A stretch of 64,000 nucleotides of DNA from Batkoa obscura (lineage: Eukaryota; Entomophthoromycota; Entomophthoromycetes; Entomophthorales; Batkoaceae): positions 806,001-870,000 of the forward strand of contig JASVEC010000019.1 in assembly GCA_030770535.1 (NCBI GenBank), given 5' to 3'. Positions 44,922 through 57,001 of this stretch are shown one piece after another. The notes beneath the pieces are model-generated. The model searched no databases and was not told where the DNA came from. It saw nothing but the letters and a program-made list of their open reading frames with translations. Made by a program: the position numbers and the translations under genes. Positions within the stretch are counted from its first letter, which is position 1; each line of letters opens with the position of its first letter.

Positions 44922-46711
44922 ATGAAAAAGAAATTAGTATGTATTAGCTGTCATCGCAGGAAGCAAAAATGCGATAGGAAAAGACCCTGCTTGAGATGTC
45001 ATAATTTAGGAATTGAATGCCATTATGAGGCAGAAATAGAAAAAGAAAAAGTTAAACAAGAACATGAAGAGAAGAATAACTCATTGATAAGATACAGGAA
45101 AGAGTATACAAAGCCAAGATTAATTAATAAGTATAACAAGTTAGTTGAATTATGTAAAAAAATATATGGAATCAATGAAAACATTAAAGAGGATACTTTT
45201 TTTAAAATAATAAAACAAAAATCTATCCACTCATTTTATCAACAACAAACTTTTTTCCCGGTGATTAATTTGAAAGTTATTAATTTATTAAAAGGTACTA
45301 TTATCTGGTTTTTCTATTTAGAATTTGACCCTCAATTTTTATTTAGACCTTGAACCTGGATTAATTAAGACATTTTTCAGATTTAACAATAAAATTCAAT
45401 TATTGATTTCACCTGAAAGGGAAGCCCAAATATTGAAATCTAAAGAAGAGCATGATATCGCGCTCAAATATACAATATGTGCCTGTGCGTTTCAAACTTA
45501 TCGTTATTTAAATTGTTTACCCCCAGTTACTTTAGACCAAAATCCATTTTATTTTAAAGCCAAAGCTTTATTAAATTTATTAATTGAAAAACCAAGTATC
45601 CAATTAGCACAAGCTACTTTGTTACTTTTACAACAAGAGGTAGGTTTCAATATGACAGGAAGGAGTGCTATAACTTCAGGTAATTAATGTATCGTTATAT
45701 ATATGGAATAATTTTATATTATATTGACTTTTTAATCTAGTTCAAGCTATAAGGTAAAAACGATATATATTATTCAATAATATTATGTAATATAATATTT
45801 AGATTTTGTCAAATCTTAGGTTTACATTTAATAAATGATATTGATATAAATGAAACTGTCTCCCCTGAGATAGCTGAAAGTTTCAGTATTGGTTGCTTTT
45901 GCATCAACCACGACTTAATACACTCTCTTTATTATTCTAGACCACCATTGTTCCAATATAAAAAAGTGGAAATACCAAAGCTAAGTCAATTATCATTCAA
46001 ACAGCGAATATTGAAGCCTTATGAAGAGGTAAATTAATACTATTGAATAGAAAAGTAAGTAATTAATATCCAAAACTATAGGACTTGGTGACAGTTCTTA
46101 TATTGTTGACTAAACTATTCAGCTATTTTGTTAGCGTGCAAGTTACATTAAACAATTTAATATTTAAAAATCAAAAGTTAAGTAATTACGAAATGAAACT
46201 AAAAATCGATCAACTATTTAAACAAATTGAAAGCTTTAAGAGGTCAACGTATTTTGATTTTCAAATTGAAGAAATATTAAATCCGGAAATAAGTATAATT
46301 GAGCATCCATTTTTAATATCATATATAAGTCTCTATCAACTTCACTCTGTTTTATTAGTCCAGATTAAGTCATTTCAACTTAAGTTATATAATATTAATA
46401 ATCCAAAGGATTCTCTCCACTACACTGAATATAATAATGACGTGAAAAGGATAGCGTTGGAATCATATAATAACTTTGCGATCATTGAACAGAAATGTAA
46501 ACAACAACTATCGAACAAACATGGCGATATTTATTTTATTACCCATTTCGGACATTTATTTAACTATGAATACTTAGCTTTACCTTTTTTCTATGATAAT
46601 TCAAATGCATCAACTACATTTATAAAAAATATTAGTGCAAAAATCAAGTATTTAAGCAACTATTGGCCTATTCATTCTAAATCATTTAGTTTTAATAAAA
46701 AGTTTTTATAA
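44922..46711 (+). CDS. Zn2Cys6 transcription factor, paralog TF3
   Basis: Predicted 524 residues in five exons: 44922-45294, 45347-45679, 45741-45753, 45803-46028, 46082-46711. Zinc cluster Cys 7, 10, 17, 23, 26, 33; basic linker RYRKEYTKPRLINKY. The fungal-TF middle region reads through EHDIALKYTICACAFQTYRY, TLDQNPFYFKAKALLNLL and, across the 13-nt exon, SVQAIRFCQILGLHL, which resembles the canonical AxRMAQxLGLH motif. This reading fixes the micro-exon. The C-terminal part is helical and hydrophobic (YISLYQLHSVLLVQIKSFQL, HFGHLFNYEYLALPF) and conserved in all four paralogs. It is closest to TF4. Regulation and targets are not visible. Confidence 0.9.
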
Positions 46712-47709
46712 ATGATTTATTTACTAATTTTTATATTTTAATGCTTTACATAGCAATAAAGCTATTATCGACATTTGAAATAGGATATCCGGTAAATTTT
46801 AAGAATAATAATTTAGAGTAAATTTTTGTGCAAGTAACTAAAATTGTAACACTTTTATTTAACATATTGTGATAATAGTGTTTAATTATATAGATATTAA
46901 TCTATATGAGAAAAAGTACGATGTTTTACAATATATTAAATATTGTTAGAGGTCGGAATACAAATTTAAGTAACACAATAAATATTTAAAACGTAAACTA
47001 TTAAAATCTAATATTTATTTAGATAAGAGATATCAAAGTATTTGTACCTCAATATAGTGATGTTTTTTTCGATTTCATTGCTTTTCCGTTTTTTAAACGC
47101 TATTTGAGCGGAAAGATTATTAATAAAATTCTCAAATACAAAATACATCTTTATATTGGAAGTGAGAATAAGTATTTCAAACATAGAGACATTTGGAATG
47201 CTCTTTAGAATAGTGGTAGATACTCTATTTACTACTACATTAAGGAGCATACGTAAATGAAGAGCAACAGAATATTATAAATATTCTTTAATAAAATAAT
47301 ATTCGTAAGGTAACCTATAGCTGTTATAGCTCTATTACGACTTGATTAACTGTAATTTTTGGAATCAGCTATTTGTTCAGATAGTTTTTTTAAAGTCTAG
47401 TCTTTATTTTTTAACTTACTTATAGATAAATTTCAGTTTTAAATAAACAGCTAATTAGGTTGCAACAAATCCAAGACAGTTTGTATTAGTGCCTATTTTC
47501 AGACATTGGAATCTTTATTGAAGCGAACGATTGAAGTTTGAAATTAGTTCAATAATTATTGCTATTTTTGGAAGTTACAATAAGATTACATAATTTAGGC
47601 TTTATGCTCTCAAAAATTAAGATAATAAAAAGCTAAAAAGTATGAAAGAATAACCAAGTATATAAATTATAAATCGAGAGAAAAAGATAAGGTCGAAAGG
47701 ATAATTAAA
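46712..47709. other. Intergenic between TF3 and TF4
   Basis: AT-rich; one MITE-A (47053-47154). No gene seen. Confidence 0.4.
47053..47154 (-). mobile_element. MITE-A copy (inverted)
   Basis: Bounded TATAGTGATGTTTTTTTC and ATACATCTTTATA. Confidence 0.75.
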
Positions 47710-49552
47710 ATGAAGAAACAAAAGGCGTGTAATAGTTGCTATCAGAGAAAACAAAAATGCGATATGTTAAACCCATGTTCAAGATGTAAAAAAATCGAAG
47801 CGACTTGTGTTTACAAAGGTAATGTTACAAGCAAAGTTTTAAGTGTAGCTACAAGTGAAGTTACAAGTGAAGTTACAAGTGAAGTTACAAGTGAAGTTAC
47901 AAGCGATAATTTAATAGAGACTAATAAAAAAATAATCGTAAAAAGGAAAAACCATACAAAACCAAGATTGATGAAAAAATATCAAACTATTAAAGAGTTA
48001 ATTAAAAGGATTTATAACATCGAGGACATTAATGAGGATTCAATTTATAAACTATTGAAAGAAAATAAGTTCAAGTATTTTTCACATGAAGCAAAGCCTC
48101 AGTTGCAAGTTATACACTCAAATTCAAGTCAATTACTACAAGGTTTGGATCTCTTTATTTGTTTAAACTTGTTTAATCCTATTATATATAGAACTTGAAC
48201 CTAAGTTGCTTACAATATTTTTTACATATAGTAACAAGATTCAATCCTTGATTTCACCAGAAAAGCAAAATTATATATTAGCTTCGAAAGACGAGCATGA
48301 TGTTGCGCTTAAATACGCTTTATGTGCTTGTGCTTTTCAAGTTTATCGTTATTTGAATCATTTGCCTCCAGTTACTTTGGATCAAAATCCATTTTATTTT
48401 AAAGCCAAAGCTTTATTGCACTTGTTAGTTCAGAAACCAAGTATTCAACTGGTACAGGCCAACTTACTACTTTTACAGCAGGAATTTGGATTTAATTACG
48501 AATCCAGAGGTGCAATGAGTTCAGGTAATTAAAATTTCCACTTATAAATACCAATAATTCTTATTTTTTTAGTTCATGCAATTAGGTATATCACATATAT
48601 GTTTAAAAACAAACAATAACATCAAATAGAACATGTCAAATTTTAGGGTTACATCTTATCAAAGAGTTAGATTTATCTAAAAATCTCAGTACTGAAATAG
48701 CTGAGTGTTTTAAAATTGGATCCTTCTGTTTAAATCATGATATTATGAATTCTTTGTCATATGCTAAACCTTTGATGTTCCCATTCACTGAATTTGACCT
48801 ACCTGAAGATTCAAAAATAACCATAACAGAAAGGATTTATGAACCTTATAAAACGGTAACCTATTTGATTAATTAATATAAATAATAATAATAAATTTTA
48901 GTGTTTATTAGAAACTATAATCGGGTTAACAAAATTATTTAGCTATTTTATAAGATCACAATATAAATTAACTCAGCTAAACTCATTACTAGAGGGTGAC
49001 AATTTAGAGGACCATGAACTAAAATTAACGACTTTTGAAGATATGTTTAAAAAAATTGAAAATCTAAATGATTCATCCTGGTTGGATTTCAAAATGGAAG
49101 AAATATTAGGATCAAGTATTAGTTTGATTAGTCACCCTTTTTTAGTGTCGTATATCGGCACCCTACAATTTCATCTTGTACTATTAATTCAGATCCAATG
49201 TCTTCGAAGTAAAATATATAGAAAAAAACATCCCACTGAGCTGTTTTATATCAATGAAACTAAAGATGAAGCCAAAAAAATATCTAAGAAAGCATTTGAT
49301 AATTTTAGAATTATTGAAGAGAAGTTCAAGCAGGAGTTATCAAGTAATCATGGGGATATGTTTTATATTATTCATTTTGGTCATCTGTTTAACTTAGAAT
49401 CTCTTACACTACCCTTTTATAATGATAATGCCAGCTCATCAATTCATTTCGTTCAATCCATTTATCAAAAAATTATTAAACTAACCTCATACTGGCCTTT
49501 GTATATTAGGGTTACTGAAAAGTCTAAAATGCAATTGGCAAACAAATGGTAA
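47710..49552 (+). CDS. Zn2Cys6 transcription factor, paralog TF4
   Basis: Predicted 551 residues in five exons: 47710-48142, 48192-48524, 48573-48585, 48630-48855, 48902-49552. The zinc cluster is complete (Cys 7, 10, 17, 23, 26, 33). A five-fold TSEV repeat, coded by a 12-bp tandem repeat at about 47849-47905, lies just after the cluster and is absent from the paralogs. The middle region (ALKYALCACAFQVYRYLNHL, PPVTLDQNPFYFKAKALLHL) and the micro-exon join SVHAIRTCQILGLHL agree closely with TF3. The C-terminal half keeps the IIHFGHLFNLESLTLPF segment and ends MQLANKW. It sits last in the array with the same orientation as TF2 and TF3. Confidence 0.9.
47849..47905 (+). repeat. 12-bp coding tandem repeat (TSEV)n
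   Basis: Units of ACAAGTGAAGTT repeated about five times inside TF4 exon 1; length change would stay in frame. Confidence 0.9.
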
Positions 49553-50010
49553 AATAAGTATAAAACTATCTTGAATTTTAGTATTAATATAGACTAACTT
49601 ATATTAGTAAAAGTTAATTTATTTTTTATTAATTATTAACTTTAATTTTATGCTAATATTCAAGTCGTAATTCTATAATTTAGTTCTGTATTAATAAACT
49701 AATAAAATTATTCGGATCCTCGGTCAAGATGGGCCTAAATAAATATAAGACTTTAAGACTATTTATTATTTTCCTTGCTTGTGATACTGGAATCCTACTT
49801 TTAATTATTTATTGAAAATAAAAAAAACTAATTTTAATTTACCAAATCCCATTAAATTCCTTTGAGTGAGACTTGTATTCTATTTTTTTATATTTTTTTA
49901 AAATAGCATTTGGATATTGTTTGATGTTGATTGAAAGCAGTAAATTAGTTACATTGACCATATCATTATCTTAGTATGAATTGAAATTAATATACCATTT
50001 TTAACTAATA
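49553..50010. other. Intergenic after TF4
   Basis: AT-rich; nothing recognised. Confidence 0.35.
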
Positions 50011-50259
50011 TTAATTTGGTTTACCTTGCCTCCTAATTATTTTAAAATTATTCACTGCTTGAATAAAGCAAATGGTTCCCTCCTCATACCACACAAACGT
50101 ATTCAATAATAAATTGGCATAAGAATTAGCCTTTTCTCTATTTTTATTAATGAAATGTTTTTTGTATGCGCTTTGCTCAAGCAAGCATCCATTTTTGTAT
50201 TCTTTAATCGCTTTATAGATATATCCTCCAGCTTCTTCTTCCTCAAGTATGAATTTCAT
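50011..50259 (-). CDS. Possible small gene of unknown function (82 aa)
   Basis: An 82-codon frame with balanced composition for this AT-rich genome: MKFILEEEEAGGYIYKAIK, then a Lys/Asn-rich part and a LLLNTFVWYEEGTICFIQAV segment. It has no signal peptide and no known motif. It is not derived from MITE-A or LTR-A. It could be a fragment of a larger lost gene. Support is weak. Confidence 0.25.
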   Translation of the reverse strand: MKFILEEEEAGGYIYKAIKEYKNGCLLEQSAYKKHFINKNREKANSYANLLLNTFVWYEEGTICFIQAVNNFKIIRRQGKPN

Positions 50260-50691
50260 TCAATTTATCATCAGTTTTTATGGTATCTATGATTATATGT
50301 GATGACATTTTAAACAATTAACCAATCATCATTCAAAGTTGATCTTAGAATGATTTTATAAACGGTTTGAATTAAAACTAAATTAAAATTAGTTTATCCT
50401 TAATAGTGCCACTTTATATCAGTATAAAATAGATTTGAAATACCTTCTGATTATGAATAGATATTAAAAACTGTTTTTTATATATTTACTCACTCTGATA
50501 TTAAAAAAATATCTATTTGGAAGATTTGATATATATTTACATAAATATTAATTTAAAAGATTTAAAGAATGGGCAACTATTAGGAGTGAAATGGTGGCAG
50601 AATTTTATTACAAAATAAAACGCTGGGTTTTAATCTTGAAGATTTTGAAACAAAATCAGTGATAAATTCCAAAATCCAGGAAACTTTCATG

Positions 50692-50791
50692 TATGGAGAT
50701 GTTTTTTGGTTTCATTCCTTTTTCCATTTTTTAAGTGCTATTTGGGCAAAAAGATTAATAAAATTCTTAAACAGAAAAATACATCCCCATA
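50692..50791 (-). mobile_element. MITE-A copy (inverted)
   Basis: Bounded TATGGAGATGTTTTTTGG and ACATCCCCATA. Confidence 0.8.
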
Positions 50792-51007
50792 TATAAAAAT
50801 ATTGCTAATTGTAATAATATTAGGGATGTCTGAATTAGTTCCAGAAGTCGGTCAAAAATTAATCCAAATTGAGTTTTTAAATTTGTAAGTCTTTAATATA
50901 TGATTAATTAAACTTAAAAAGCTTAAAATTAAGTAAAGAAAACTTAATTTAAAAAACTTTTTTAATTACTTTACTTTTTTTAATCATATTTTACATTGTT
51001 TTTATTA

Positions 51008-51112
51008 TATGGGGATGTATCTTTGTGTTTAAGAATTTTACTAATAAATTTTCTGTTCAAACAGTGCTTAAAAAATGGAAAAAGTAATGAAGTCTAAAAA
51101 AACACCCCCATA
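51008..51112 (+). mobile_element. MITE-A copy
   Basis: Textbook ends TATGGGGATGT and ACACCCCCATA; useful as a reference for the family. Confidence 0.9.
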
Positions 51113-51247
51113 TGTTTAATAGATATACAATATATAAGTATATAATCATTCAACTTTAGCTTTATCAAAGTAAAAATAAAATCCAAACTTTTACAATTAA
51201 ACTTTAAAATAAAATTTTCAAAAAGTTTAATATAATAAGGAAAAGCA

Positions 51248-51351
51248 TATGGGGATGTGTTTTTTTGTTTAAGAATTTTATTAACAATCTTTTTGCTCAA
51301 ATAGCACTTAAAAAATGGAAAAAGGAATGAAACCAAAAAAACATCTCCATA
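51248..51351 (+). mobile_element. MITE-A copy
   Basis: Left TATGGGGATGTGTTTTTTTG, right ACATCTCCATA; only 135 bp from the previous copy. Confidence 0.88.
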
Positions 51352-51764
51352 TTTTAACAACTTAAAAAATAAAGCAGTAGCTATGTTAATATCTTTTAAA
51401 TATATACCAAGTAATTTAAAATACAGCAAGAAAAACAGATTTATGTAATATATATGCCCAGTATATAGTTGGAAAAAAGTTATTTAAAAGTAAAATATAT
51501 TCAGCGATAAAATATAAAGCAAACATCAAAAAAAGTTGTATAAATTTTATATTGATACTTAAAAAAATGTTTGATAAAGTTATTAAAAAATTAAATAATA
51601 AAAGTTGCAATAATTTTAAACTCTAGATAAAATATAAAAATAGGAATAAGACCGGATTTAATAAATTTAAACTATTATAAGTTATGTTAGTAATAAAACT
51701 TAGTGTGTACTTAAAAAATGATAAAATAATAAACAAAATTTGTTTTGATTATATATCTGGAATA

Positions 51765-52192
51765 TGTGAAATATCACTTTGCCAGCTCTATGATTAATTA
51801 TAATATAACAATCACTTAAGTCATTGTGTTCTCGAGTTCAGGCATAGTCAATCTTAACCCTTTTATTTTGATTTGCTGCAAGAATTTTTAATTTCACATT
51901 GCAAAGAATATTATCCTCTCATTTGATATTCATACTTGTTGAGGTATAAAAGATATTTTCAAACATAGTAACTCGAGGCTTTTTGATTGAGTTATTCCCT
52001 GATATCCTTACCTTCAATAAAGTTACTAAATCTTTCCGATAGCATTTTACATAGATTCTACAATAGCATCGTCCACTCTATTTATCTTACATAGTCTGTA
52101 GGATATTATGTGCTGTTCTTCATAATTCAAGTCTACCCTAGCTACATAAACTAAGGTCTTTTGACTCTAATCACTGTGTATCAGATTTTGTA
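51765..52192 (+). mobile_element. Solo LTR relic (LTR-A copy 6)
   Basis: Recognisable from TGTGAAATATCAC to ATCAGATTTTG, but clearly the most diverged and shortened copy, with no visible target duplication; an old insertion. A MITE-A begins at its right edge. Confidence 0.7.
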
Positions 52193-52193
52193 A

Positions 52194-52296
52194 ACGGGAG
52201 TGTTTTTTTTGACTTCATTATTTTTTCCATTTTTAAGCGCTATTTAAGCGGAAAAATTGCTAGTAAAATTCTTAAACACAAAAATACATCCCCGTA
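52194..52296 (-). mobile_element. MITE-A copy (inverted)
   Basis: Left AACGGGAGTGTTTTTTTTG, right ACATCCCCGTA; lies directly against LTR-A copy 6. Confidence 0.85.
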
Positions 52297-52919
52297 TGCA
52301 AGGGACTGTTTAATTGGTTTAATATCTAGAGAGCTTTCATTTAGAAAGTTTATAAAAATTAAGATATAAGTAGTCACAGAAAATTATTTTAAAATTTAAA
52401 ATTTATTATTATTATTTAAAAGAAATTATAGAATAAATAATAGAATAAATACCAATTTTGATTTCTTACTAAGCATTATAGAAAAAACATAGTTGACAAA
52501 CATTTCGAAAATCTTTCACAATAGAAAGTTTTAAAATAGTAGATAATTTCAAGATTTAAGTTTTTTATTTATAAACATGATAAAAATAATAATTCAACTG
52601 TTAATAATAAGAAAATAGATGTAATTTAAAAAAAAACAAAAATAAAAAATAAAAATAAAAACAAAAATATGAAATATTAAAAAATGTTTATATTTTATTA
52701 AATATAATAACAAATTACATTGTTGTCCAGTATTTAATAAATTAAAAAAAGTAATGTAATTCCAAATAAAGTTATAAAGTTTATAGAAAATAGAAAAATA
52801 AAAAAGTCAACTACAGCTTATAAAAATAACAGAAATTTTAAAAAGTTCTAATATTTATTAAACAAGTAATTTATTAAATGGTAGAAATCAATTATCAAAT
52901 ATTAATATTGCTTAAATTA

Positions 52920-53385
52920 CTAAGGACTGAATTAATAAATAGTTAAAAAACAAGTAACTTTAATAATAAATAAAAACTACTATTACATCACTTGTATTAT
53001 ATACGGATGATTAATTATAATTTTAGGGTTAACCACTCCCTTTAATGCGGTTATTTATTACTTATTAGTAATATATGGGGATATGTTTTTGTGTTTAAGA
53101 ATTTTACTAACAAATTTTCCGTTCAAATAGTGCTTAAAAGATGGAAAAAGTGGTAAAGCCAAAAAAATATCACCATGTTAATAAAACAATCATAACATTA
53201 GTAATTTATTTATTTGATAACAAATTTGTAATGTTGGCTATGAATCAATTAATGACGAATATTTCTCAATGAAGTTCTATAAAAATTTGTATTTATTTAT
53301 ATACTACAACTTTGATCAATATCTATATCTAGGTTATATTAATAAAGACCTTGTTAATCCGAGAATCTCCATTAAATTTAGTAGG
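52920..53385. repeat. Dispersed duplication, arm 2 (carries a MITE-A)
   Basis: Diverged copy of 20930-21275 with MITE-A 53073-53177 inserted inside it. No coding potential. Confidence 0.7.
53073..53177 (+). mobile_element. MITE-A copy with matched empty site
   Basis: Sits between AGTAATA and TTAATAA. The sister stretch at about 21055-21075 reads AGTAATATATTAAC with no element, so the filled site agrees with insertion at TA. Right end is CACCATG, drifted from CCCATA. Confidence 0.88.
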
Positions 53386-54466
53386 AATTCAGCTAATTTA
53401 TGATATAAATTATAGTCAAATGATTTAAAATTGTCTCAAGTACTTTTGGTTTTTAATAGAATAATTAAATCGTGTTGTGTAAAAATTAAAGAATACATCT
53501 ATGAAATCTTGAATAGTTTTACATATAAACATATAATATTATTTAAATAACATCTACTTACAATAAGTTAAATAAACTTTGTACTCTTATTCGATTTTGT
53601 TTCATTTTAATCTAACATTTGAAACTTAAAAATATTTTATTTAATTTCAAAACTTTCAACCTTATGTATAAACTTACCTATATAAAATACAAGGTGCCGT
53701 TAAATAAGGACAGGAAGTTTTTAAGTATATTGGAATGAAATAATTAATTCAAAATTGTTATATAGATCAATATGTCAAACTAAACTCACAGAAATGCTAG
53801 GCACATTCGAGCATATAGAGGACATTATAGTTGTAAAAAAGTAAATCATTTATTAGTTTATTAATTAAATAACATATCAACTAAACCTTTTTAAGTTATA
53901 TGCTTTGTTATTCCTATTTTGTTTTATAGTAACTATATTTTTTATCAAGTATTCTTTAAATATAGTGCTATATAAAATGTTATAAATACTTCAGTTTCTT
54001 AATACTAAAAAAAATTAACTTATAGATCTATAGTTGAATAGACCATTGATTTACACTTTAGTTACTTTTAAGATATAGATTTTCAATAGCAAATAGAAAA
54101 TAAATGAGTAGGAGAAAAATTATATTAATTTATACAGAATGGGTAAACTATAAGGTGTTATCAACCTCCCTGTTTTTTAGTGAGTTCAATACTAAAAAAA
54201 ACGATTTAGCTTTTTAACATTGCAATCCTTTATGTGGTTAATAAACAATGGTAGATTTTTTTTCTTAAGTTGATCCAAAATTTCTAAATAAAGTAATGTT
54301 TTACTTAAAATTGAACGCCGGTTTAAAATAAGTCTGGAGTAAATAACTGAAGTTAGTAATAGCGAGCTTGAATTGATCTAAAGAAAAATGAATGATCAAA
54401 TCAAGATGAGAAAAATGTATAAAAAGAAGTCATCAATTAATTTTACTTTTAGTGTTAAATTATATA

Positions 54467-55999
54467 ATGTCAAGCTACTTAAATTTGAAGGATTACTTAT
54501 CTTTAGATAAATTCATCATTTATTCTCTTCTACTTTGGGTAGCATATACTGCCTATAATGTTTATTCCACAAAGGATGAGCCTCCGATGGTACCTCATCT
54601 TCCAATTATCGGCCATACTTTACAGTTGAGAAACAATCCTAGAAGATTTCTATTAGAATGTCAAAAAAAATATGGGGATATATTTGGAGTCAACTTTTTA
54701 GGGAAGAAAATATTTGTATTCACTAACAAAGCTTCTGAGTACTTAGCTAAGGCCCATGATATGGGTATTGTTGAAGGCAGAGATAAGATATTTTTTATTA
54801 GTGAAGTACTTGGAGAGGGAAAGGATTCTCCAGGCAAACCAGATCAAATATTAGATAACGTTGCAATTGTCAAAGAAGAAATCACACCCATGCTAAAAAC
54901 CATGCTTCCAGAAGTTTTAAAAACCATGAACAGAGTTATTCAAGAAGAAATAGGTGAAGGAACCGGTCCAGAAGGTATTAATATTGAATACTTTTTTTCG
55001 AATGTAATTGCAAATTCCGTTGCTGTTCTTCTACTTGGTCCTGAATTATCAAAGGATAAAGATTTAATCTTTTTGCTACGTGACTATGCCAATAAGATAG
55101 ATAAGTGTTTAAGAAAAGGATTGCTTTGGCATTTAGTTCCTTTCATTGGAAGTTATATTGTCAATTACAAAATCAAGTATGGAAACCCATCTGTCAGTGA
55201 AAGAGAATTTATCTACTCTAGAATTGAAAAGCATATTCAAAATAGAAGACAAAAGATTAAGGGTGGGGAGGAAGTTGAGGCAAAAGGACTTGTAGATACA
55301 TTGAGTGACAAAGGGCATAATATTAGTCAAATTTCACAAGCTATTATGGTTCTTGGCTTTGCTTCTATTTCTACTACCACTAGAAGCTCTAGTCTCCTTA
55401 TTACTGATTTGTTAGCACATCCTGAAAACTTTGCAATTTTACGTGAAGAACAAAAAAGAATAACTGAACATGTAGAAAAGGATGCAACTGGGAGTCCATT
55501 ACTAAGTAAAGAGGATATTGATAAATTCTCAAATTTAAATTCTGCTATCCGCGAAACCTTAAGACATAGATCTTATCATTTAGAAGCTTGGAGACTTACT
55601 CACATTGATCGTATATTGCCTAATGGAATGAAGATTTCAAAAGGATCTTTAATGGCCCTTGATTTACCAAACATTCATTTCAATCCAGAAAATTATGGGT
55701 CTAATGGAGACAGAATGCAAAAGAAAGACCCTTCGCTTCCTCTTGAATTCCAATACAACCCATTTCAGTTCGTTGAGTCCAAACTTAAGGCTACTAGAGT
55801 AACTCAAAATTTCTTGAATTTCGGTATGGGACGTCATGCTTGTCCTGGAAGATTCTTCGCCGTTCAAGAAATTACTTCCTTAGTAAGTACCCTTTTGCAA
55901 AAATACCGTATTGAGACAAAAGATGGTAAACCTAAAGAGTTCTATACTGGAGACTTTGGAATACCAGACCCTTATGTTGTATTTAAACCTTTAGCTTAG
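54467..55999 (+). CDS. Cytochrome P450 monooxygenase (intact)
   Basis: Single-exon 510-residue microsomal P450. The start ATG 54467 gives MSSYLNLKDYLSLDKF and then a hydrophobic anchor (IIYSLLLWVAYTAYNVY). The proline hinge PPMVPHLPIIGHT, an I-helix region (VLGFASISTTTRSS), the K-helix ExxR (RETLR, about 363-366) and the heme loop FGMGRHACPGRFFA with Cys at about residue 459 follow. The usual I-helix acidic-Thr pair is replaced by SISTTT, as in CYP7/CYP8-like and some fungal families, so a non-classical oxygen chemistry is possible. The substrate is unknown. It lacks introns, unlike most multi-domain genes here. A near-identical truncated copy lies inverted at 42.4-43.6 kb. Confidence 0.93.
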   Translation: MSSYLNLKDYLSLDKFIIYSLLLWVAYTAYNVYSTKDEPPMVPHLPIIGHTLQLRNNPRRFLLECQKKYGDIFGVNFLGKKIFVFTNKASEYLAKAHDMGIVEGRDKIFFISEVLGEGKDSPGKPDQILDNVAIVKEEITPMLKTMLPEVLKTMNRVIQEEIGEGTGPEGINIEYFFSNVIANSVAVLLLGPELSKDKDLIFLLRDYANKIDKCLRKGLLWHLVPFIGSYIVNYKIKYGNPSVSEREFIYSRIEKHIQNRRQKIKGGEEVEAKGLVDTLSDKGHNISQISQAIMVLGFASISTTTRSSSLLITDLLAHPENFAILREEQKRITEHVEKDATGSPLLSKEDIDKFSNLNSAIRETLRHRSYHLEAWRLTHIDRILPNGMKISKGSLMALDLPNIHFNPENYGSNGDRMQKKDPSLPLEFQYNPFQFVESKLKATRVTQNFLNFGMGRHACPGRFFAVQEITSLVSTLLQKYRIETKDGKPKEFYTGDFGIPDPYVVFKPLA

Positions 56000-57001
56000 T
56001 TTTAGTTGTCATTAAATTGAAAAATAAATTGATTTGTTATCTCATGTTTTATAACAACTATTTAAAACAATTCAATAATCTAGACAGAAATAGCTCAAAA
56101 AAATACTATTTAATCAATTTATTATAAATGAGCTAGTCCAACTTACCCTACTTCTTTAAATGCTTGGATGTCTGTAAAGTAATTTGATTGTTTTTCCAGT
56201 AAATGTAACAGTGAGTGGTAGTTTAAAGACAATAAAGTTCAAAGTTAATATACAAATAAGTCAGTTAAAAATAACGTTTATTATAAAAAAGCTCCCATCC
56301 AAGACGGATATGAGCTGTTTTTATGTTCTTATTTTTGCTTTATTCATATATCAGATTATTTAACATAATAATATGGTTTTTTATAGTATTTTGCATAAAT
56401 CCATTTTTATGAAAAAACTTACATTTCATGACACTTAATTGTCAGGAATGGAGAATTATCCTAGCATATTAGCACTTAACTATTAGATACATGGTATACA
56501 GCTGTTGCAACTCTACAACTTTATTTAGTGCTCATTTTTATAGTAAATTATTTTAGTTTTTTTATGTCTGATTCTTAATTTTTAGTCAAATCTTAAGATA
56601 TATTTTTTCTTAGATGAGCAGTTAATTAGATCAAAATAGAACTGCAACAAGTGTATTTGATCAAATCATTTGAATTAAGGGTTAAGTAATCTTGTCCTAT
56701 TTAATTCGAAAAATAAAATGGAACTGATAGAAAGGGATCCTTGTAAAGGGGCTCATAGATAAAAAAAACAAGTTAGTAAAATACTCGAAAGGAGCAATTT
56801 ATTAGTATTCGAGTCAATCTTAATCAAAAAGTCTTTAAAATGAACACAAAGCCCATCTTAGCTTGACATTCCTTTATAAATTATTGGTTTCTTATCATTT
56901 AGTCAAAAGTTGCTACTATTGATAATAGCATTAATAACATATGTTCTGAGATCTATGGTTATTATAAAAAAATTAATTAATATCAAATATTTATTTAGAT
57001 T
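56000..57001. other. Intergenic, P450 to aminopeptidase
   Basis: AT-rich; a short hairpin-capable stretch near 56287-56325 (AAAAAGCTC facing GAGCTGTTTTT). No gene seen. Confidence 0.4.

Larger units (their letters stand above)
50260..54466. other. Long repeat-rich intergenic between TF array and intact P450
   Basis: It contains five MITE-A copies, LTR-A copy 6, arm 2 of the dispersed duplication and A-rich tracts near 52630-52670. Open frames at 50706-50888 and 51094-51429 are read-through of MITE-A copies. No gene is supported. Confidence 0.55.

Noticed and set aside
56287-56325. Hairpin with A-run and T-run flanks after the P450
   Set aside because: Looks like a bacterial terminator, but the window is eukaryotic and the position is about 290 bp past the stop; no support.
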